Source: Cyclobacteriaceae bacterium
GTDB taxonomy: Bacteria; Bacteroidota; Bacteroidia; Cytophagales; Cyclobacteriaceae
Assembly: GCA_019638285.1 (NCBI GenBank)
Contig: JAHBUB010000007.1
Location: 1-64,000, forward strand
Length of the DNA stretch: 64,000 nucleotides
Direction of reading: 5' to 3'
Positions 45,184 through 54,664 of the stretch are shown here, one piece after another (within the stretch, counting starts at the first letter, position 1; every line of letters begins with the position of its first letter). The notes beneath the pieces were generated by a model. The model ran no database searches and was not told the origin of the DNA. It was given only the letters and a program-made list of their open reading frames with translations. Both the position numbers and the translations under genes were made by a program.

Positions 45184-46695
45184 ATGATGAGAAAGAGAGG
45201 TGGGCTTTGGCTCTTAGCCTTTTTTACATGTTTTGGATACTACGTGCAGGCACAGAGTTTTGCGGAAACCGCACTGACGTTCAGTAGAACTCAACCTGGA
45301 GGCAGCGCCAGAATTCAGTCAATAGGTGGGGCACAAATAGGAGTAGGTGGAGATTTTAGCTCCGCACTTTCAAATCCTGCTGGATTGGGAATGTACAACC
45401 GATCAGAATTCACAATAAGTCCTGCATTAAACTTTGCCAACACCAACGCCACTTTATTCAACCAAAAAACCAATGACGCTAAAACTACTTTTCATATCCC
45501 CGGTTTCAGTCTCTCCTTTCACACCGACTATGAGAAATTAACAGGGTTCCTCGGTGGAACATTTTCAATTGGATACACACGCACTAACGATTTTAATAGA
45601 AACCTCAGCTACGGTGCCGATAATTTAGACACCTCTATCATTGACTATTTTCTCGAACAGGCCAATGGGTTTCCGATAAGTCAGTTTGGATCCAATGGAA
45701 ATCTGGAAAATACACCAACACACCTCGGATACGAAAACTTTCTGATTGGTGACAGTACCGTGTGGGATCCTAATGCAAATCCCAAAGCTTACTTTACGGA
45801 TGTACTGGGAAAACCCAACGTTACTGAAGAAATACAAACACGTGGCGCACAAAATCAAATGAGTTTCTCCTATGGTGCCAATTATAACGATCAATTCTTT
45901 ATTGGTGCGGGGGTTGGTGTTACCACCATCAGGTATAAATCACGAAAGAAGTACGCTGAAACTTTCGAAAATGAGCCCCTGAACGATCTGTTTCTTGAGG
46001 AGAATTTGGAGATAAGAGGATCGGGTATCAATGCCAGCCTGGGACTAATTTTTCGTCCGGTAGATTTTGTTCAACTTGGAATTTCTACTACCACACCTAC
46101 CTATTACGAATTGTCCGACAACTACAATGCCGTAATGCGCACGCATTGGAACAACTTTCAATACGATCCCTCTACAGTATTGAACAATGAAGAATATGAA
46201 ACTGACTTGATCACCTCTGACTACTCATTGCAAACTCCGGGAAAGGTATCTGCTGGCGCCACTTTTTTTCTACAAAAGCAAGGTTTTCTCACTGTCGACA
46301 TTGAAAGAATAAACTATGCCAAAGCAAAGTACAATGCCGTTACCCAGGGCGTTTCCTTCGATTCTGACAATCAGGAAATCCAATCCCTTTACCAATCTGT
46401 GTATAATGTAAGAGCAGGCGCAGAATACAGATTAAATGCTTTTAGGCTTAGAGCAGGATATGCATTAATGCCCGAACCCTTTAAAAGCACTCAGAATGGT
46501 GTTTCGGCATCCATCCAAAAAATAACTGGTGGGGTTGGATATAGGAAGAAAAATTTTTATGTGGATATGGCCGTTATTCACAGCCTCAGGGATAACTCTT
46601 ACCGACCTTATACCGTGAACTCCATAAGCTCTCCATTGGTTACCTCTTCTCAGAAGACAACCAACGTTATTCTCACTTTCGGTTTAACTTTCTAA
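45184..46695 (+). CDS. OmpP1/FadL-like outer-membrane beta-barrel transporter
   Basis: 503 residues with a signal peptide ending near VQAQ. The mature N-terminus SFAETALTFSRTQPGGSARIQSIGGAQIGVGGDFSSALSNPAGLGMY matches the hatch segment of OmpP1/FadL and related Bacteroidota hydrophobic-compound transporters. The rest shows alternating barrel strands (GVGVTTIRYKSRKK, FVQLGISTTTPTYYEL, FRLRAGYALMPEPF) and a C-terminal Phe (LTFGLTF). It probably imports long-chain fatty acids or aromatic compounds. It is 25 bases after the Gly/Tyr-rich gene and overlaps the convergent shikimate kinase gene by 12 bases. Confidence 0.88.
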   Translation: MMRKRGGLWLLAFFTCFGYYVQAQSFAETALTFSRTQPGGSARIQSIGGAQIGVGGDFSSALSNPAGLGMYNRSEFTISPALNFANTNATLFNQKTNDAKTTFHIPGFSLSFHTDYEKLTGFLGGTFSIGYTRTNDFNRNLSYGADNLDTSIIDYFLEQANGFPISQFGSNGNLENTPTHLGYENFLIGDSTVWDPNANPKAYFTDVLGKPNVTEEIQTRGAQNQMSFSYGANYNDQFFIGAGVGVTTIRYKSRKKYAETFENEPLNDLFLEENLEIRGSGINASLGLIFRPVDFVQLGISTTTPTYYELSDNYNAVMRTHWNNFQYDPSTVLNNEEYETDLITSDYSLQTPGKVSAGATFFLQKQGFLTVDIERINYAKAKYNAVTQGVSFDSDNQEIQSLYQSVYNVRAGAEYRLNAFRLRAGYALMPEPFKSTQNGVSASIQKITGGVGYRKKNFYVDMAVIHSLRDNSYRPYTVNSISSPLVTSSQKTTNVILTFGLTF

Positions 46696-47199
46696 TGCCA
46701 GCACTTCTTCAGCAACGAATTGCGCACTCAACCGGTCACCCGAAAGCGTAATGTGGGCTTGTTCGTAAAATGAAATTCGTTCCATTCGCATCCTTTCAAT
46801 CCGACTTGCAATAGTTGAAATATCCTGTCCTGCAAACAGTGGGCGTTTGGCCAATTCTGTATTCATCATGCGGGCAGCAATCTCATCGACTGCTGTATCT
46901 AAAAAGATGCTGATGCCTACAAGATTGATTAACTTTATATTGTCGAAAAAACAAGGGGTTCCCCCACCTGTAGCCATTACAAAATCACTAGTATAATCAC
47001 ACCTTTTTTTTAGATAGTACTTTTCTATACTTCTGAATTGTGTTTCACCAAGACTATTAAAAATCTCCTCCACCGATTGCCCTTCACCCTTTACGATTTC
47101 ATCGTCAAGATCCACAAAAGGTTTCCCCAATCGTTGGGCTGCTTCCCTTCCCAGAGTAGTTTTACCACAACCTGGCAACCCAATCAAGAAAACTTTCAT
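46684..47199 (-). CDS. aroK: Shikimate kinase
   Basis: 171 residues. The P-loop GLPGCGKT is at residues 7-14, followed by FVDLDDEIVKGEG (shikimate-binding Asp), RSIEKYYLKK and MATGGGTPCFF (the GGG motif), and the LID region RPLFAG. It phosphorylates shikimate in chorismate and aromatic amino acid synthesis. Its 3' end overlaps the convergent OmpP1-like gene by 12 bases, and its 5' end overlaps the DoxX-like gene by four bases on the same strand, so it shares a transcript with that gene. Confidence 0.95.
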   Translation of the reverse strand: MKVFLIGLPGCGKTTLGREAAQRLGKPFVDLDDEIVKGEGQSVEEIFNSLGETQFRSIEKYYLKKRCDYTSDFVMATGGGTPCFFDNIKLINLVGISIFLDTAVDEIAARMMNTELAKRPLFAGQDISTIASRIERMRMERISFYEQAHITLSGDRLSAQFVAEEVLALES

Positions 47200-48299
47200 T
47201 GCAAGGCAGAAAGGATTTCAGCAGCAGTGGGTGTATCATTATAGTGCCAGTTGCCCAACACTTTACCATTCTTCCACAAGGCTATTCCTGGGTTAGAGCG
47301 AAGTATCGTTTTTAAAACGGTGGCATCGGCAAAGTAATAAGGCACAGCAAGTTGGTGTTCATGACGAAACACCTCCATTTGCTCTGAGCCGGACGAAGTA
47401 AGGATAAAACAATCTACCTTTCCCTCCAATTGTTCAGTCAACGTTCGAATTTCATCAATATTACTAGTAGATGCCTTCCCCACATCAAACATGATGATCA
47501 ATAGTTTATTGCCTTCAAAGGTGTATTGTGTTTTGTCTTCACCTTCAGAATCAGTAACCCGATAGTCTGTAATCTTTGGAGTAATTTTATCTTCATTCAT
47601 TACTCTGGAAGAAACATATTTGTAACCATCGTCTTCAGAAAGAAACTGTTGTGAAGCAACCTGCTCTCCATTCTTATCAAATAAATATTCAATAATTGGT
47701 TGCTCTTCCGGAATCATTTGCTCCGGAATAATATTTCCAACTTTATACGCGCGAAAATCAATGAAAGGTAAATGGCGTATTGCATAGATGCCAAGAAAAA
47801 AACTAATCAGCACGACTACACCAATCACCGCATGACCTTCCATAGTACGTAATAAAGCATTGTATTTTTTTCTGTACCAAAACAAATGGAGTACAAATAC
47901 CATAAGAATGACATCCTTATAAAATGATTCCCATGGAGTCAGTTTAATCGCATCACCAAAACAACCGCAGTCCGTAACCTTATTAAAATAGGCAGAGTAA
48001 AACGTGAGGAATGTGAAGAACACCATCAGGCCTAACATGACCCACATGGTAGTGTTCATTTTGTAATAAAGTAAAACAGCAAAGCCCAAAGCCAGCTCGA
48101 GTACTATCAACACCATCCCTATTTCAAGAGCCCACGGTATAAACACATGAAAAAAGGATCCAAAATCAACTGCAAATACCTCAAAGTACTCTTCCAGTTT
48201 TATTTGTGTTCCTACCGGATCATTCAACTTAATCAGGCCTGAAAAAATAAAAAGGCCTCCCACAAAAAATCTAGAAAATAAGTCAATATACTTCCTCAT
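47196..48299 (-). CDS. BT_3928 family DoxX-like membrane protein with thioredoxin-like C-terminus
   Basis: 367 residues. The N-terminal DoxX-like part has four or five helices (FSRFFVGGLFIFSGLIKLNDPVG) and a DCGCFGDAIKL loop with a Cys pair. The C-terminal ~190 residues resemble a thioredoxin-fold domain (LLIIMFDVGKAS, CFILTSSG, ALWKNGKVLGNWH) without an obvious CxxC. It belongs to a Bacteroidota-specific family named after BT_3928. It may act in membrane redox or thiol handling. It overlaps aroK by four bases and follows the DUF1599 gene by five bases. Confidence 0.9.
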   Translation of the reverse strand: MRKYIDLFSRFFVGGLFIFSGLIKLNDPVGTQIKLEEYFEVFAVDFGSFFHVFIPWALEIGMVLIVLELALGFAVLLYYKMNTTMWVMLGLMVFFTFLTFYSAYFNKVTDCGCFGDAIKLTPWESFYKDVILMVFVLHLFWYRKKYNALLRTMEGHAVIGVVVLISFFLGIYAIRHLPFIDFRAYKVGNIIPEQMIPEEQPIIEYLFDKNGEQVASQQFLSEDDGYKYVSSRVMNEDKITPKITDYRVTDSEGEDKTQYTFEGNKLLIIMFDVGKASTSNIDEIRTLTEQLEGKVDCFILTSSGSEQMEVFRHEHQLAVPYYFADATVLKTILRSNPGIALWKNGKVLGNWHYNDTPTAAEILSALQ

Positions 48300-48304
48300 T
48301 CCTT

Positions 48305-48853
48305 TTAATTATTTACTTCGTTTAACTTAATCAGTGCAAAAACGGCATAGTTAATCATATCCTGATAGTTTGCCTTTACCCCTTCACTCACAAGCGTTTT
48401 ACCTTCATTGTCTTCAATTTGTTTCACTCTTAACAATTTCATAAGGATAATATCAGTAATAGAACTAACACGCATATCCCGCCAAGCCTCTCCATAATCA
48501 TGATTCTTATTTTGAAGCAGATTAAAAGTCTCGTCTACTGCCTGATCATACAACGGCTCTAACTGCTCAAAAGTCAGTTCCAACTCGGTCGAATCGTCCA
48601 AATTGATTTGAATCATAGCAATAAGGCAGTAATTAATAATTGCAATAAACTCATCTTCAATAGGGTCTTCCACCTTTTGTGACCCTTTCTCCTGAATACT
48701 CCGAATGCGTTGCGCTTTAATAAATATCTGATCCGTAATAGAGGGCAGCCTGAGTATGCGCCACGCAGTACCGTAGTCCTTTGTTTTCTTGGTAAACAAT
48801 GCTTTGCAGGTGGATATTACCTGATTATATTCGGAGGCGGTTTTGTCAATCAT
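48305..48853 (-). CDS. DUF1599 domain protein, duplicated MazG-like fold
   Basis: 182 residues from the Met at 48853 (MIDKTASEYNQV); an upstream extension to 48889 enters the divergent folP gene and is not conserved. Two similar halves are visible: KKTKDYGTAWRILRLPSITDQIFIKAQRIRSIQ and NKNHDYGEAWRDMRVSSITDIILMKLLRVKQIE. This is the pattern of DUF1599, possibly a nucleotide pyrophosphohydrolase-like helical fold. Function unknown. It precedes the DoxX-like gene by five bases. Its start codon is seven bases from that of folP, in the opposite direction. Confidence 0.92.
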   Translation of the reverse strand: MIDKTASEYNQVISTCKALFTKKTKDYGTAWRILRLPSITDQIFIKAQRIRSIQEKGSQKVEDPIEDEFIAIINYCLIAMIQINLDDSTELELTFEQLEPLYDQAVDETFNLLQNKNHDYGEAWRDMRVSSITDIILMKLLRVKQIEDNEGKTLVSEGVKANYQDMINYAVFALIKLNEVNN

Positions 48854-48860
48854 AAAGCAG

Positions 48861-49709
48861 ATGCAAAATAAAGTATTTTCAAGTAACAAAACACTTAACC
48901 TGGGTGGGCGGCTCGTTCATTTTGATACGCCTAAAATCATGGGCGTTCTCAATATTACGCCTGACAGTTTTTTTGATGGAGGAAGGCACACTGACGAAAA
49001 GGCTATTCTCCTTCTTGTGGAGAAAATGATTAATGATGGGGCAGATTTTATCGATGTGGGCGGGTATTCCTCACGTCCAGGAGCCACAGACATCAGCCAG
49101 GAAGAAGAACTCGGGCGTGTAATTCCCATGATCAAGGCGATCATGAAAATATTTCCTGAAAGTATTCTATCAATAGATACGTTTCGTTCTGAGGTGGCAA
49201 AGCAGGCCATTGACGCTGGGGCCCTTATGGTGAATGATGTCTCCGGAGGAGCCTTTGATGATAAAATGTTTGGTTTGATAAAGAAGTATCGCGTACCCTA
49301 TATACTCATGCATATGAAGGGAACTCCGCAAACGATGAAATCTATGGCTACCTATGAAAACCTGATCAAAGAGATGATAGACTATTTTCATCCTAAGATA
49401 CACCAACTTCATCAATTGGGTGTGGCCGACATCATGATTGATCCCGGGTTTGGTTTTGCCAAAACAATAAATCAGAATTTTGAACTATTAAAGCACCTAG
49501 ACCATTTCAAAATCTTTGAGAAACCAATCGTGGTGGGACTATCTCGCAAATCAATGATTTGGAAAACTTTAGCCACTGATCCGGAAAATGCATTGAACGG
49601 CACAACAGTGCTGAATACTATTGCGTTGTTAAAAGGAGCTGATATCCTGCGTATTCATGATGTGAAAGAAGCGGTAGAGGCCGTGAAATTAACTAGTTTT
49701 GTAAAGTGA
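48861..49709 (+). CDS. folP: Dihydropteroate synthase
   Basis: 282 residues from the ATG at 48861; the TTG at 48843 would run into the divergent gene. Family motifs are plain: IMGVLNITPDSFFDGG, DFIDVGGYSSRPGA, ILSIDTFRSEVAKQAIDAGALMVNDVSGG, YILMHMKGTP, IDPGFGFAKT and IVVGLSRKSMI. It forms dihydropteroate from pterin and p-aminobenzoate, the sulfonamide target. It overlaps the following cyclase gene by four bases (GTGA), so the two are coupled. Confidence 0.97.
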   Translation: MQNKVFSSNKTLNLGGRLVHFDTPKIMGVLNITPDSFFDGGRHTDEKAILLLVEKMINDGADFIDVGGYSSRPGATDISQEEELGRVIPMIKAIMKIFPESILSIDTFRSEVAKQAIDAGALMVNDVSGGAFDDKMFGLIKKYRVPYILMHMKGTPQTMKSMATYENLIKEMIDYFHPKIHQLHQLGVADIMIDPGFGFAKTINQNFELLKHLDHFKIFEKPIVVGLSRKSMIWKTLATDPENALNGTTVLNTIALLKGADILRIHDVKEAVEAVKLTSFVK

Positions 49710-50569
49710 TTTTAGCCTTTAAAATTGGGTTCTTAGAAGTATCATGGGTCGATTTTATTGACATCGGCCTAGTGGCTATTTTGTTATATCAGATTTATAA
49801 ACTCATAAGAGGAAGCATTGCCGTTAATATTTTTCTTGGCATTCTTGCCCTCTACCTCATTTATCTTATTGTGCGTGCAGCTCAGATGGAGTTGCTTACC
49901 ACCATACTCGGTCAATTTATGGGTGTGGGTGTACTGGCCACTATTATTCTTTTTCAACAGGAGATTCGAAAATTTTTGTTGGTGATTGGACGAAGTACTG
50001 AGTTTAATCGAGAGTCTCTGCTGAAATCATTTACAAACTGGCGGCCTCGTCACGAAGAAGAGTTTGATATACAGGAAATAATTGAGGCTGCTAAAACATT
50101 AAAAGCGACACGTACAGGAGCTCTCATTGTTTTCTCTCGTGACTCTGAATTGAAATTTTATGTTGAGACCGGTGACGTTGTCGACTCTGTTGTATCTCGC
50201 AGAATATTACTGTCTATTTTTAATAAGAACAGTCCGCTTCATGATGGCGCTATTGTAATCCACAAGGGAAAGATCAAAGCCGCACGTTGTGTATTGCCCA
50301 TAAGTGAAAATGATCACCTGCCCGCTCAGTTCGGTTTAAGACATCGGTCTGCCATTGGCATGTCCGAAAGTACTGACACATTATTAATGGCCATTTCTGA
50401 AGAAACAGGAAGACTGATCTTAGCTAGAAATGGGGTATACATCAAAGGCCTTAAACTAAAGCAAGTAGAACAAAAGATTTTGGAATATTTCCGCGATGAA
50501 GAACCAAAGGATTGGACTTCCATAATTCAGGAAGAAGAGCCACACGCCAGTGAGTCTCAGGAGGCGTAA
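49706..50569 (+). CDS. cdaA: Diadenylate cyclase CdaA (c-di-AMP synthase)
   Basis: 287 residues from a GTG start overlapping the folP stop. Three transmembrane helices (about 13-30, 38-58, 66-85) are followed by the DAC domain, with catalytic motifs LHDGA and LRHRSA. The family is normally about 270-280 residues, so it is full length. It makes c-di-AMP from two ATP, a signal for wall and potassium homeostasis. No CdaR partner lies next to it. The folP-cdaA order is common in Bacteroidota from memory. The unrelated K+ channel at 18.8 kb is a conceivable downstream target class, but this is speculation. Confidence 0.95.
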   Translation: MILAFKIGFLEVSWVDFIDIGLVAILLYQIYKLIRGSIAVNIFLGILALYLIYLIVRAAQMELLTTILGQFMGVGVLATIILFQQEIRKFLLVIGRSTEFNRESLLKSFTNWRPRHEEEFDIQEIIEAAKTLKATRTGALIVFSRDSELKFYVETGDVVDSVVSRRILLSIFNKNSPLHDGAIVIHKGKIKAARCVLPISENDHLPAQFGLRHRSAIGMSESTDTLLMAISEETGRLILARNGVYIKGLKLKQVEQKILEYFRDEEPKDWTSIIQEEEPHASESQEA

Positions 50570-50725
50570 TGAAAATCGAAAGTATTTTTCTTATTGTAAG
50601 AAGAGTTCTATTTATATGAACTGCATTTTGCATCAGAGTCTAGCCATACAATAGCAAAAACTCTTTAAAACCGCACTTCACACAGGCAAAATTTGCTTTC
50701 AGTATTCAATTGAAGAGGCCTAATC

Positions 50726-51922
50726 TTATTTAAGCACCCTCAATTCTTTTCCAACTTCCGTAAATGCCTTGATGGCTTTGTCCAGGTGATGCCTTTCATG
50801 TCCGGCAGATATTTGCACGCGAATGCGTGCCAATCCCTTGGCCACTACAGGGTAAAAGAATCCGATTACATAAATACCTTTTTCCAAAAGCCGTTCAGCA
50901 AACTGTTGGGCAAGTGGCGCCTCATATAGCATAATAGGCACAATCGGATGCTCTCCCGGCTTGATATCGAATCCGGCCTTGGTCATTTCTTCTCTGAAAT
51001 ATTTTGTATTCCTCTCCAACTTATCGTGCAAGTCGGTTGTTTCTGTGAGCATATTAAAAACTTCAATGGATGCTCCTGTAATGGATGGGGCAAGTGTATT
51101 TGAAAACAAGTAAGGCCTGGATCGTTGACGCAACATTTCAATAATTTCTTTTCTGGCTGAAGTAAATCCGCCTGATGCTCCTCCAAGTGCCTTACCCAAC
51201 GTGCCGGTAATAATATCAACACGACCCATTACTCCTCTGTATTCATGCACACCACGGCCTGTTTTGCCGATAAATCCTGAAGAATGACATTCGTCCGACA
51301 TTACCAGTGCTTCATATTGATCCGCCAAGTCACAAATCTTATCCAGTTGTGCGATGGTACCATCCATTGAAAATGCGCCATCCGTTACAACAATCATTTG
51401 TTTAGCCCCTGCAGCTCTGGCATCTTTTAATTGTTGTTCCAAGTCAACCATGTCATTGTGCTTATAACGATAGCGCATTGCCTTGCAGAGACGAACTCCA
51501 TCGATAATTGAGGCATGGTTCAATTCATCAGAAATGATGGCATCCTCAGCACCAAACAACGGCTCAAATACACCGCCATTGGCATCAAAGGCTGCGGCAT
51601 AAAGAATGGTATCCTCCATTCCTAAAAATTCTGAAATCTTTTTTTCAAGTTCCTTATGGATATCCTGGGTTCCACAAATAAAGCGCACCGAAGACATTCC
51701 ATAGCCATGTGTGTCAATGGCCCTTTTTGCAGCGGCAACTACTCGTGGATGTGATGACAATCCCAGATAATTATTTGCACAAAAATTAATTACTTCTTTC
51801 CCATCACTGGTTTTAATTTCCGCTCCTTGTGGAGTGATAATAATTCTCTCCTTCTTATACAATCCAGCTTCTTTGATTGATTCTAGTTCCTTTTGTAGTG
51901 CGGGTTGAAGTGTTTTATACAT
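50726..51922 (-). CDS. kbl: Glycine C-acetyltransferase (2-amino-3-ketobutyrate CoA ligase)
   Basis: 398 residues, full length for the PLP-dependent alpha-oxoamine synthase family. The substrate region is [12 protein letters not shown]. The PLP-binding Lys is in [15 protein letters not shown], and [15 protein letters not shown] and the C-terminal [19 protein letters not shown] match Kbl rather than BioF or ALAS. It converts 2-amino-3-oxobutyrate plus CoA to glycine plus acetyl-CoA. Divergent from the threonine dehydrogenase gene at 52180; together they form the two-step threonine breakdown pathway. A candidate promoter on its strand lies at 51966-51997. Confidence 0.95.
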   Translation of the reverse strand: MYKTLQPALQKELESIKEAGLYKKERIIITPQGAEIKTSDGKEVINFCANNYLGLSSHPRVVAAAKRAIDTHGYGMSSVRFICGTQDIHKELEKKISEFLGMEDTILYAAAFDANGGVFEPLFGAEDAIISDELNHASIIDGVRLCKAMRYRYKHNDMVDLEQQLKDARAAGAKQMIVVTDGAFSMDGTIAQLDKICDLADQYEALVMSDECHSSGFIGKTGRGVHEYRGVMGRVDIITGTLGKALGGASGGFTSARKEIIEMLRQRSRPYLFSNTLAPSITGASIEVFNMLTETTDLHDKLERNTKYFREEMTKAGFDIKPGEHPIVPIMLYEAPLAQQFAERLLEKGIYVIGFFYPVVAKGLARIRVQISAGHERHHLDKAIKAFTEVGKELRVLK

Positions 51923-51965
51923 AGCGATAAAGAATTTGTGGCAATAAATATTTTTTAACCTGCCA

Positions 51966-51997
51966 CAAAACTACAACTTGCCGTCAAGTATTGACAA
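51966..51997 (-). promoter_or_regulatory. Candidate promoter of kbl
   Basis: On the minus strand TTG (complement of 51995-51997), a 21-base spacer and TAGTTTTG (complement of 51966-51973) resemble the Bacteroidota promoter. The -33 part lacks one T. Transcription would start about 35-40 bases before the kbl ATG. Confidence 0.35.
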
Positions 51998-52179
51998 TTT
52001 CCGTCCAAAGGTTTTGTTCTTTGTCTGACACTTAAATTCTACTAATTTGAACCCCAATACAGTTGATTCTACCAATCCTAAATTTTTAATTGATGAAATC
52101 TCCATATTCTATCTTCACCCAAAGGCTTAATAATTTGTTTAGAGATTCCATGTGGCCACTAAAAAACAATTATTAACAC

Positions 52180-53121
52180 ATGAAAAAGACTAAAGTTCTT
52201 CTTATTGGTGCCGGAGGGCAGTTAGGTTCTGAGCTTACGCAAGGATTATGGTCTCTCCATGGAATCGACAATGTTATTTCATCAGATATTAAAGATCCTC
52301 AGGGAATTCTAAAGGAGGGGCGTTTCGAAAAGCTAGATGTCATGCAAAAGGATAAGCTTTTTGAACTAATCAAAACCAACGGGATTACTCAGGTATACCA
52401 TCTTGCTGCGTTACTTTCAGCCACTGGCGAACAAGATCCACGCTGGGCATGGAAGCTCAATATGGAGAGTCTGCTGTATGTACTTGAGGCTGCCAATGAA
52501 TTAAAACTCGATAAAGTATTTTGGCCCAGTTCCATTGCAGCATTTGGTCCCACCACTCCAAAGGACAATACGCCACAGGACACCATCATGGATCCCACCA
52601 CGGTATATGGAATTACAAAACTGGCAGGAGAACGTTGGTGTGAATACTTTTTCCGCAGGTACGGGGTAGATGTGCGCAGTTTGCGCTACCCTGGATTAAT
52701 TGGATATAAAACTCAACCCGGTGGTGGCACTACAGATTATGCAGTAGATATTTATTTTAAGGCCCTTGCTGAGAAAAAGTACGAATGTTTTTTATCAGCC
52801 GCCACTTATCTGCCCATGATGTACATGAATGATGCTGTAAAGGCTACTATAGACCTTATGGAGGCTCCGGCCGATAAAATAAAAATCAGATCCAGCTACA
52901 ATATCTCCTCCATGAGTTTTTGTCCTGCACAAATTGCATCCACTATAAAAATTTTTATTCCTGATTTTAGCATCACTTGCAAACCTGATTTTAGGCAGGC
53001 CATTGCCGATTCGTGGCCAAGGTCAATTGATGACTCACGTGCGCGTAGTGATTGGGGATGGCAGCATGAGTTTGGGCTGGAAGAAATGACAAAGGATATA
53101 TTGGATAACCTGAAAAAATAA
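52180..53121 (+). CDS. SDR-type L-threonine 3-dehydrogenase
   Basis: 313 residues. The N-terminal Rossmann motif is GAGGQLGSEL, and the active-site pair is YGITK (Tyr and Lys) with the preceding Ser in WPSSIAAFGP. RYPGLIGYKTQPGGGTTDYAVDIY and the C-terminal ARSDWGWQHEFGL are characteristic of the short-chain type threonine dehydrogenase described in Flavobacterium and trypanosomes. It oxidises threonine to 2-amino-3-oxobutyrate with NAD+. Its partner Kbl is encoded divergently 257 bases away. Call supported by both motifs and context. Confidence 0.93.
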   Translation: MKKTKVLLIGAGGQLGSELTQGLWSLHGIDNVISSDIKDPQGILKEGRFEKLDVMQKDKLFELIKTNGITQVYHLAALLSATGEQDPRWAWKLNMESLLYVLEAANELKLDKVFWPSSIAAFGPTTPKDNTPQDTIMDPTTVYGITKLAGERWCEYFFRRYGVDVRSLRYPGLIGYKTQPGGGTTDYAVDIYFKALAEKKYECFLSAATYLPMMYMNDAVKATIDLMEAPADKIKIRSSYNISSMSFCPAQIASTIKIFIPDFSITCKPDFRQAIADSWPRSIDDSRARSDWGWQHEFGLEEMTKDILDNLKK

Positions 53122-53128
53122 CAATCAA

Positions 53129-53156
53129 GGAAAAAGGAAAAGCAGCACTGCTTTCC
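53129..53156 (-). terminator. Terminator of the T9SS-cargo gene
   Basis: On the minus strand GGAAAGCAG pairs with CTGCTTTTCC (one bulge) and is followed by TTTTTCC. It lies 15 bases beyond the stop of the leftward gene and just after the convergent threonine dehydrogenase gene. Confidence 0.75.
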
Positions 53157-53170
53157 CTGATCCTATCGTT

Positions 53171-54385
53171 CTACTTAACTAAAATCCGATCAATAGACTT
53201 GAATTCTTTGGATTGAATGCGGATAATATACGTTCCGGGATCTAGAGTAATCGGTATCGAAAATTGATTTTCATTGCCATTACGAATTTGTCGCGTTTTT
53301 TTCACTCCAACCATATCAGTAATTTGAATCAGCGTAGCCGACTCTGGTGAAAAATTAAACTGGATATTAAGAAAACCACCCACAACAGGATTCGGATAAA
53401 CACTTACTTGTTTTGTTCCACCAAAGTCTACTGATGCTATGGTAAAATATTCTTCGTAGCCATCAAAGTCTACCGTTTTTAAGCGATAATATAATTTTTG
53501 GCTAAGTGGAAAGGCATCCTCAAAGGTGTAGTCGTTCCTAATTAAAGTTGTACCATGTCCGGTAACCTGCCCTATTTCATTAAAGATTTTAGCGTCTACA
53601 GATCTTTCAATTGAGAAATAGTCGAAATTCAATTCAGAGGCAGTAGCCCATTTCAGTTCCACTCGTCCTTCAACATTAGATGCGCTAAAAAATAGTAATG
53701 ATACAGGTAAGGGTCCCGTTCCACAAAAGGTAGAGTTATTATCGGAACAAGTTCCTGCCACTGTCATGGTGCCAGTACCTGACAGGGTTGAATCCTTTCC
53801 AACATTTAAGTCACCACCCACCGTTACATCCCCATCCACATTAACAACAGCATCTTTGTCTGCCTTAAAGTCGCCATCAATTGTGACACTACCTGAAATA
53901 TCTAAATCAGCATCTTTATCCATAATTAAATCTCCTTTGATAATTAATGTGCCCGTAACAACCAACACAAGATCTTTATTTACGGTAAAATCTCCCCAAA
54001 TAATAAGAGTCCCAAATACATTTACCCTGGTGGTTTTATCCGCTGAGAAGCTTCTGGTGTTTCCAGAAGATCCAATATTGAGTGTACCTCCATTAGCTAT
54101 TGTGAGCGTATTTTCTTTGCCCATAACCACGTTCCCGACAGTATAGTTGAAGGTATTTCTAACTGTTATGGTACCTAAGGAGTTATTAATGTTAACGTTC
54201 TCATTTACGTTATCTGCAATGTTGGCTCCAGACCAAATCCCGGTGTTGTCCCAATTTCCAGAACCCGTTATAGTATTCCCACTGACATGAAACGAAAAGG
54301 TAATGAAAAGCACAATGGTCAATAATATGATTCTGATCGAATGGTGCTTAATGTTTTTATCTGTCGCTATCATATGGTCAAACAC
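53171..54385 (-). CDS. Secreted T9SS cargo with bactofilin-like beta-repeat region
   Basis: 404 residues (alternative Met at 54373). A signal peptide region (SIRIILLTIVLFITFSFHVSG) is followed by a beta-helix-like repeat series. Strand-loop units alternate NGGTLNIG, TTRVNVFGTLIIWGDFTVNKD, GTLIIKGDLIMDKDADLDISGSVTIDGDFKADKD and GDVTVGGDLNVGKD, resembling bactofilin/polymer-forming domains. A second part (VELKWATASELNFDYFSIERS) is a fibronectin-like module. The end VYPNPVVGGFLNIQF...TYIIRIQS is a type A T9SS sorting domain, so it should be exported across the outer membrane and anchored on the surface. Function unknown; adhesin or structural role likely. Confidence 0.9.
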   Translation of the reverse strand: MFDHMIATDKNIKHHSIRIILLTIVLFITFSFHVSGNTITGSGNWDNTGIWSGANIADNVNENVNINNSLGTITVRNTFNYTVGNVVMGKENTLTIANGGTLNIGSSGNTRSFSADKTTRVNVFGTLIIWGDFTVNKDLVLVVTGTLIIKGDLIMDKDADLDISGSVTIDGDFKADKDAVVNVDGDVTVGGDLNVGKDSTLSGTGTMTVAGTCSDNNSTFCGTGPLPVSLLFFSASNVEGRVELKWATASELNFDYFSIERSVDAKIFNEIGQVTGHGTTLIRNDYTFEDAFPLSQKLYYRLKTVDFDGYEEYFTIASVDFGGTKQVSVYPNPVVGGFLNIQFNFSPESATLIQITDMVGVKKTRQIRNGNENQFSIPITLDPGTYIIRIQSKEFKSIDRILVK

Positions 54386-54664
54386 GTCAAGAACAATACC
54401 TATGTAATATTTCGGGGCAAAAGTGCTTAAAACCCATCAGAACCATCTATTTTGGGCTAAATTTTGTGTGGACGGTGTAAGGTTATTTCCCAATTCAGGA
54501 ATTATGTTCCGAAAAAGAATTCATTCTGGGAAAAAACATAAAATTGATAGGTTGACTTCCTGTCACTCAATAGAATTCGATATGCACTAAAGAAAAGAAA
54601 GTGAACCAAGGTTTAAACGCCTTAATTCTTCATTATTTAGCTCCTTTAAGTCGATATTTGCGCC

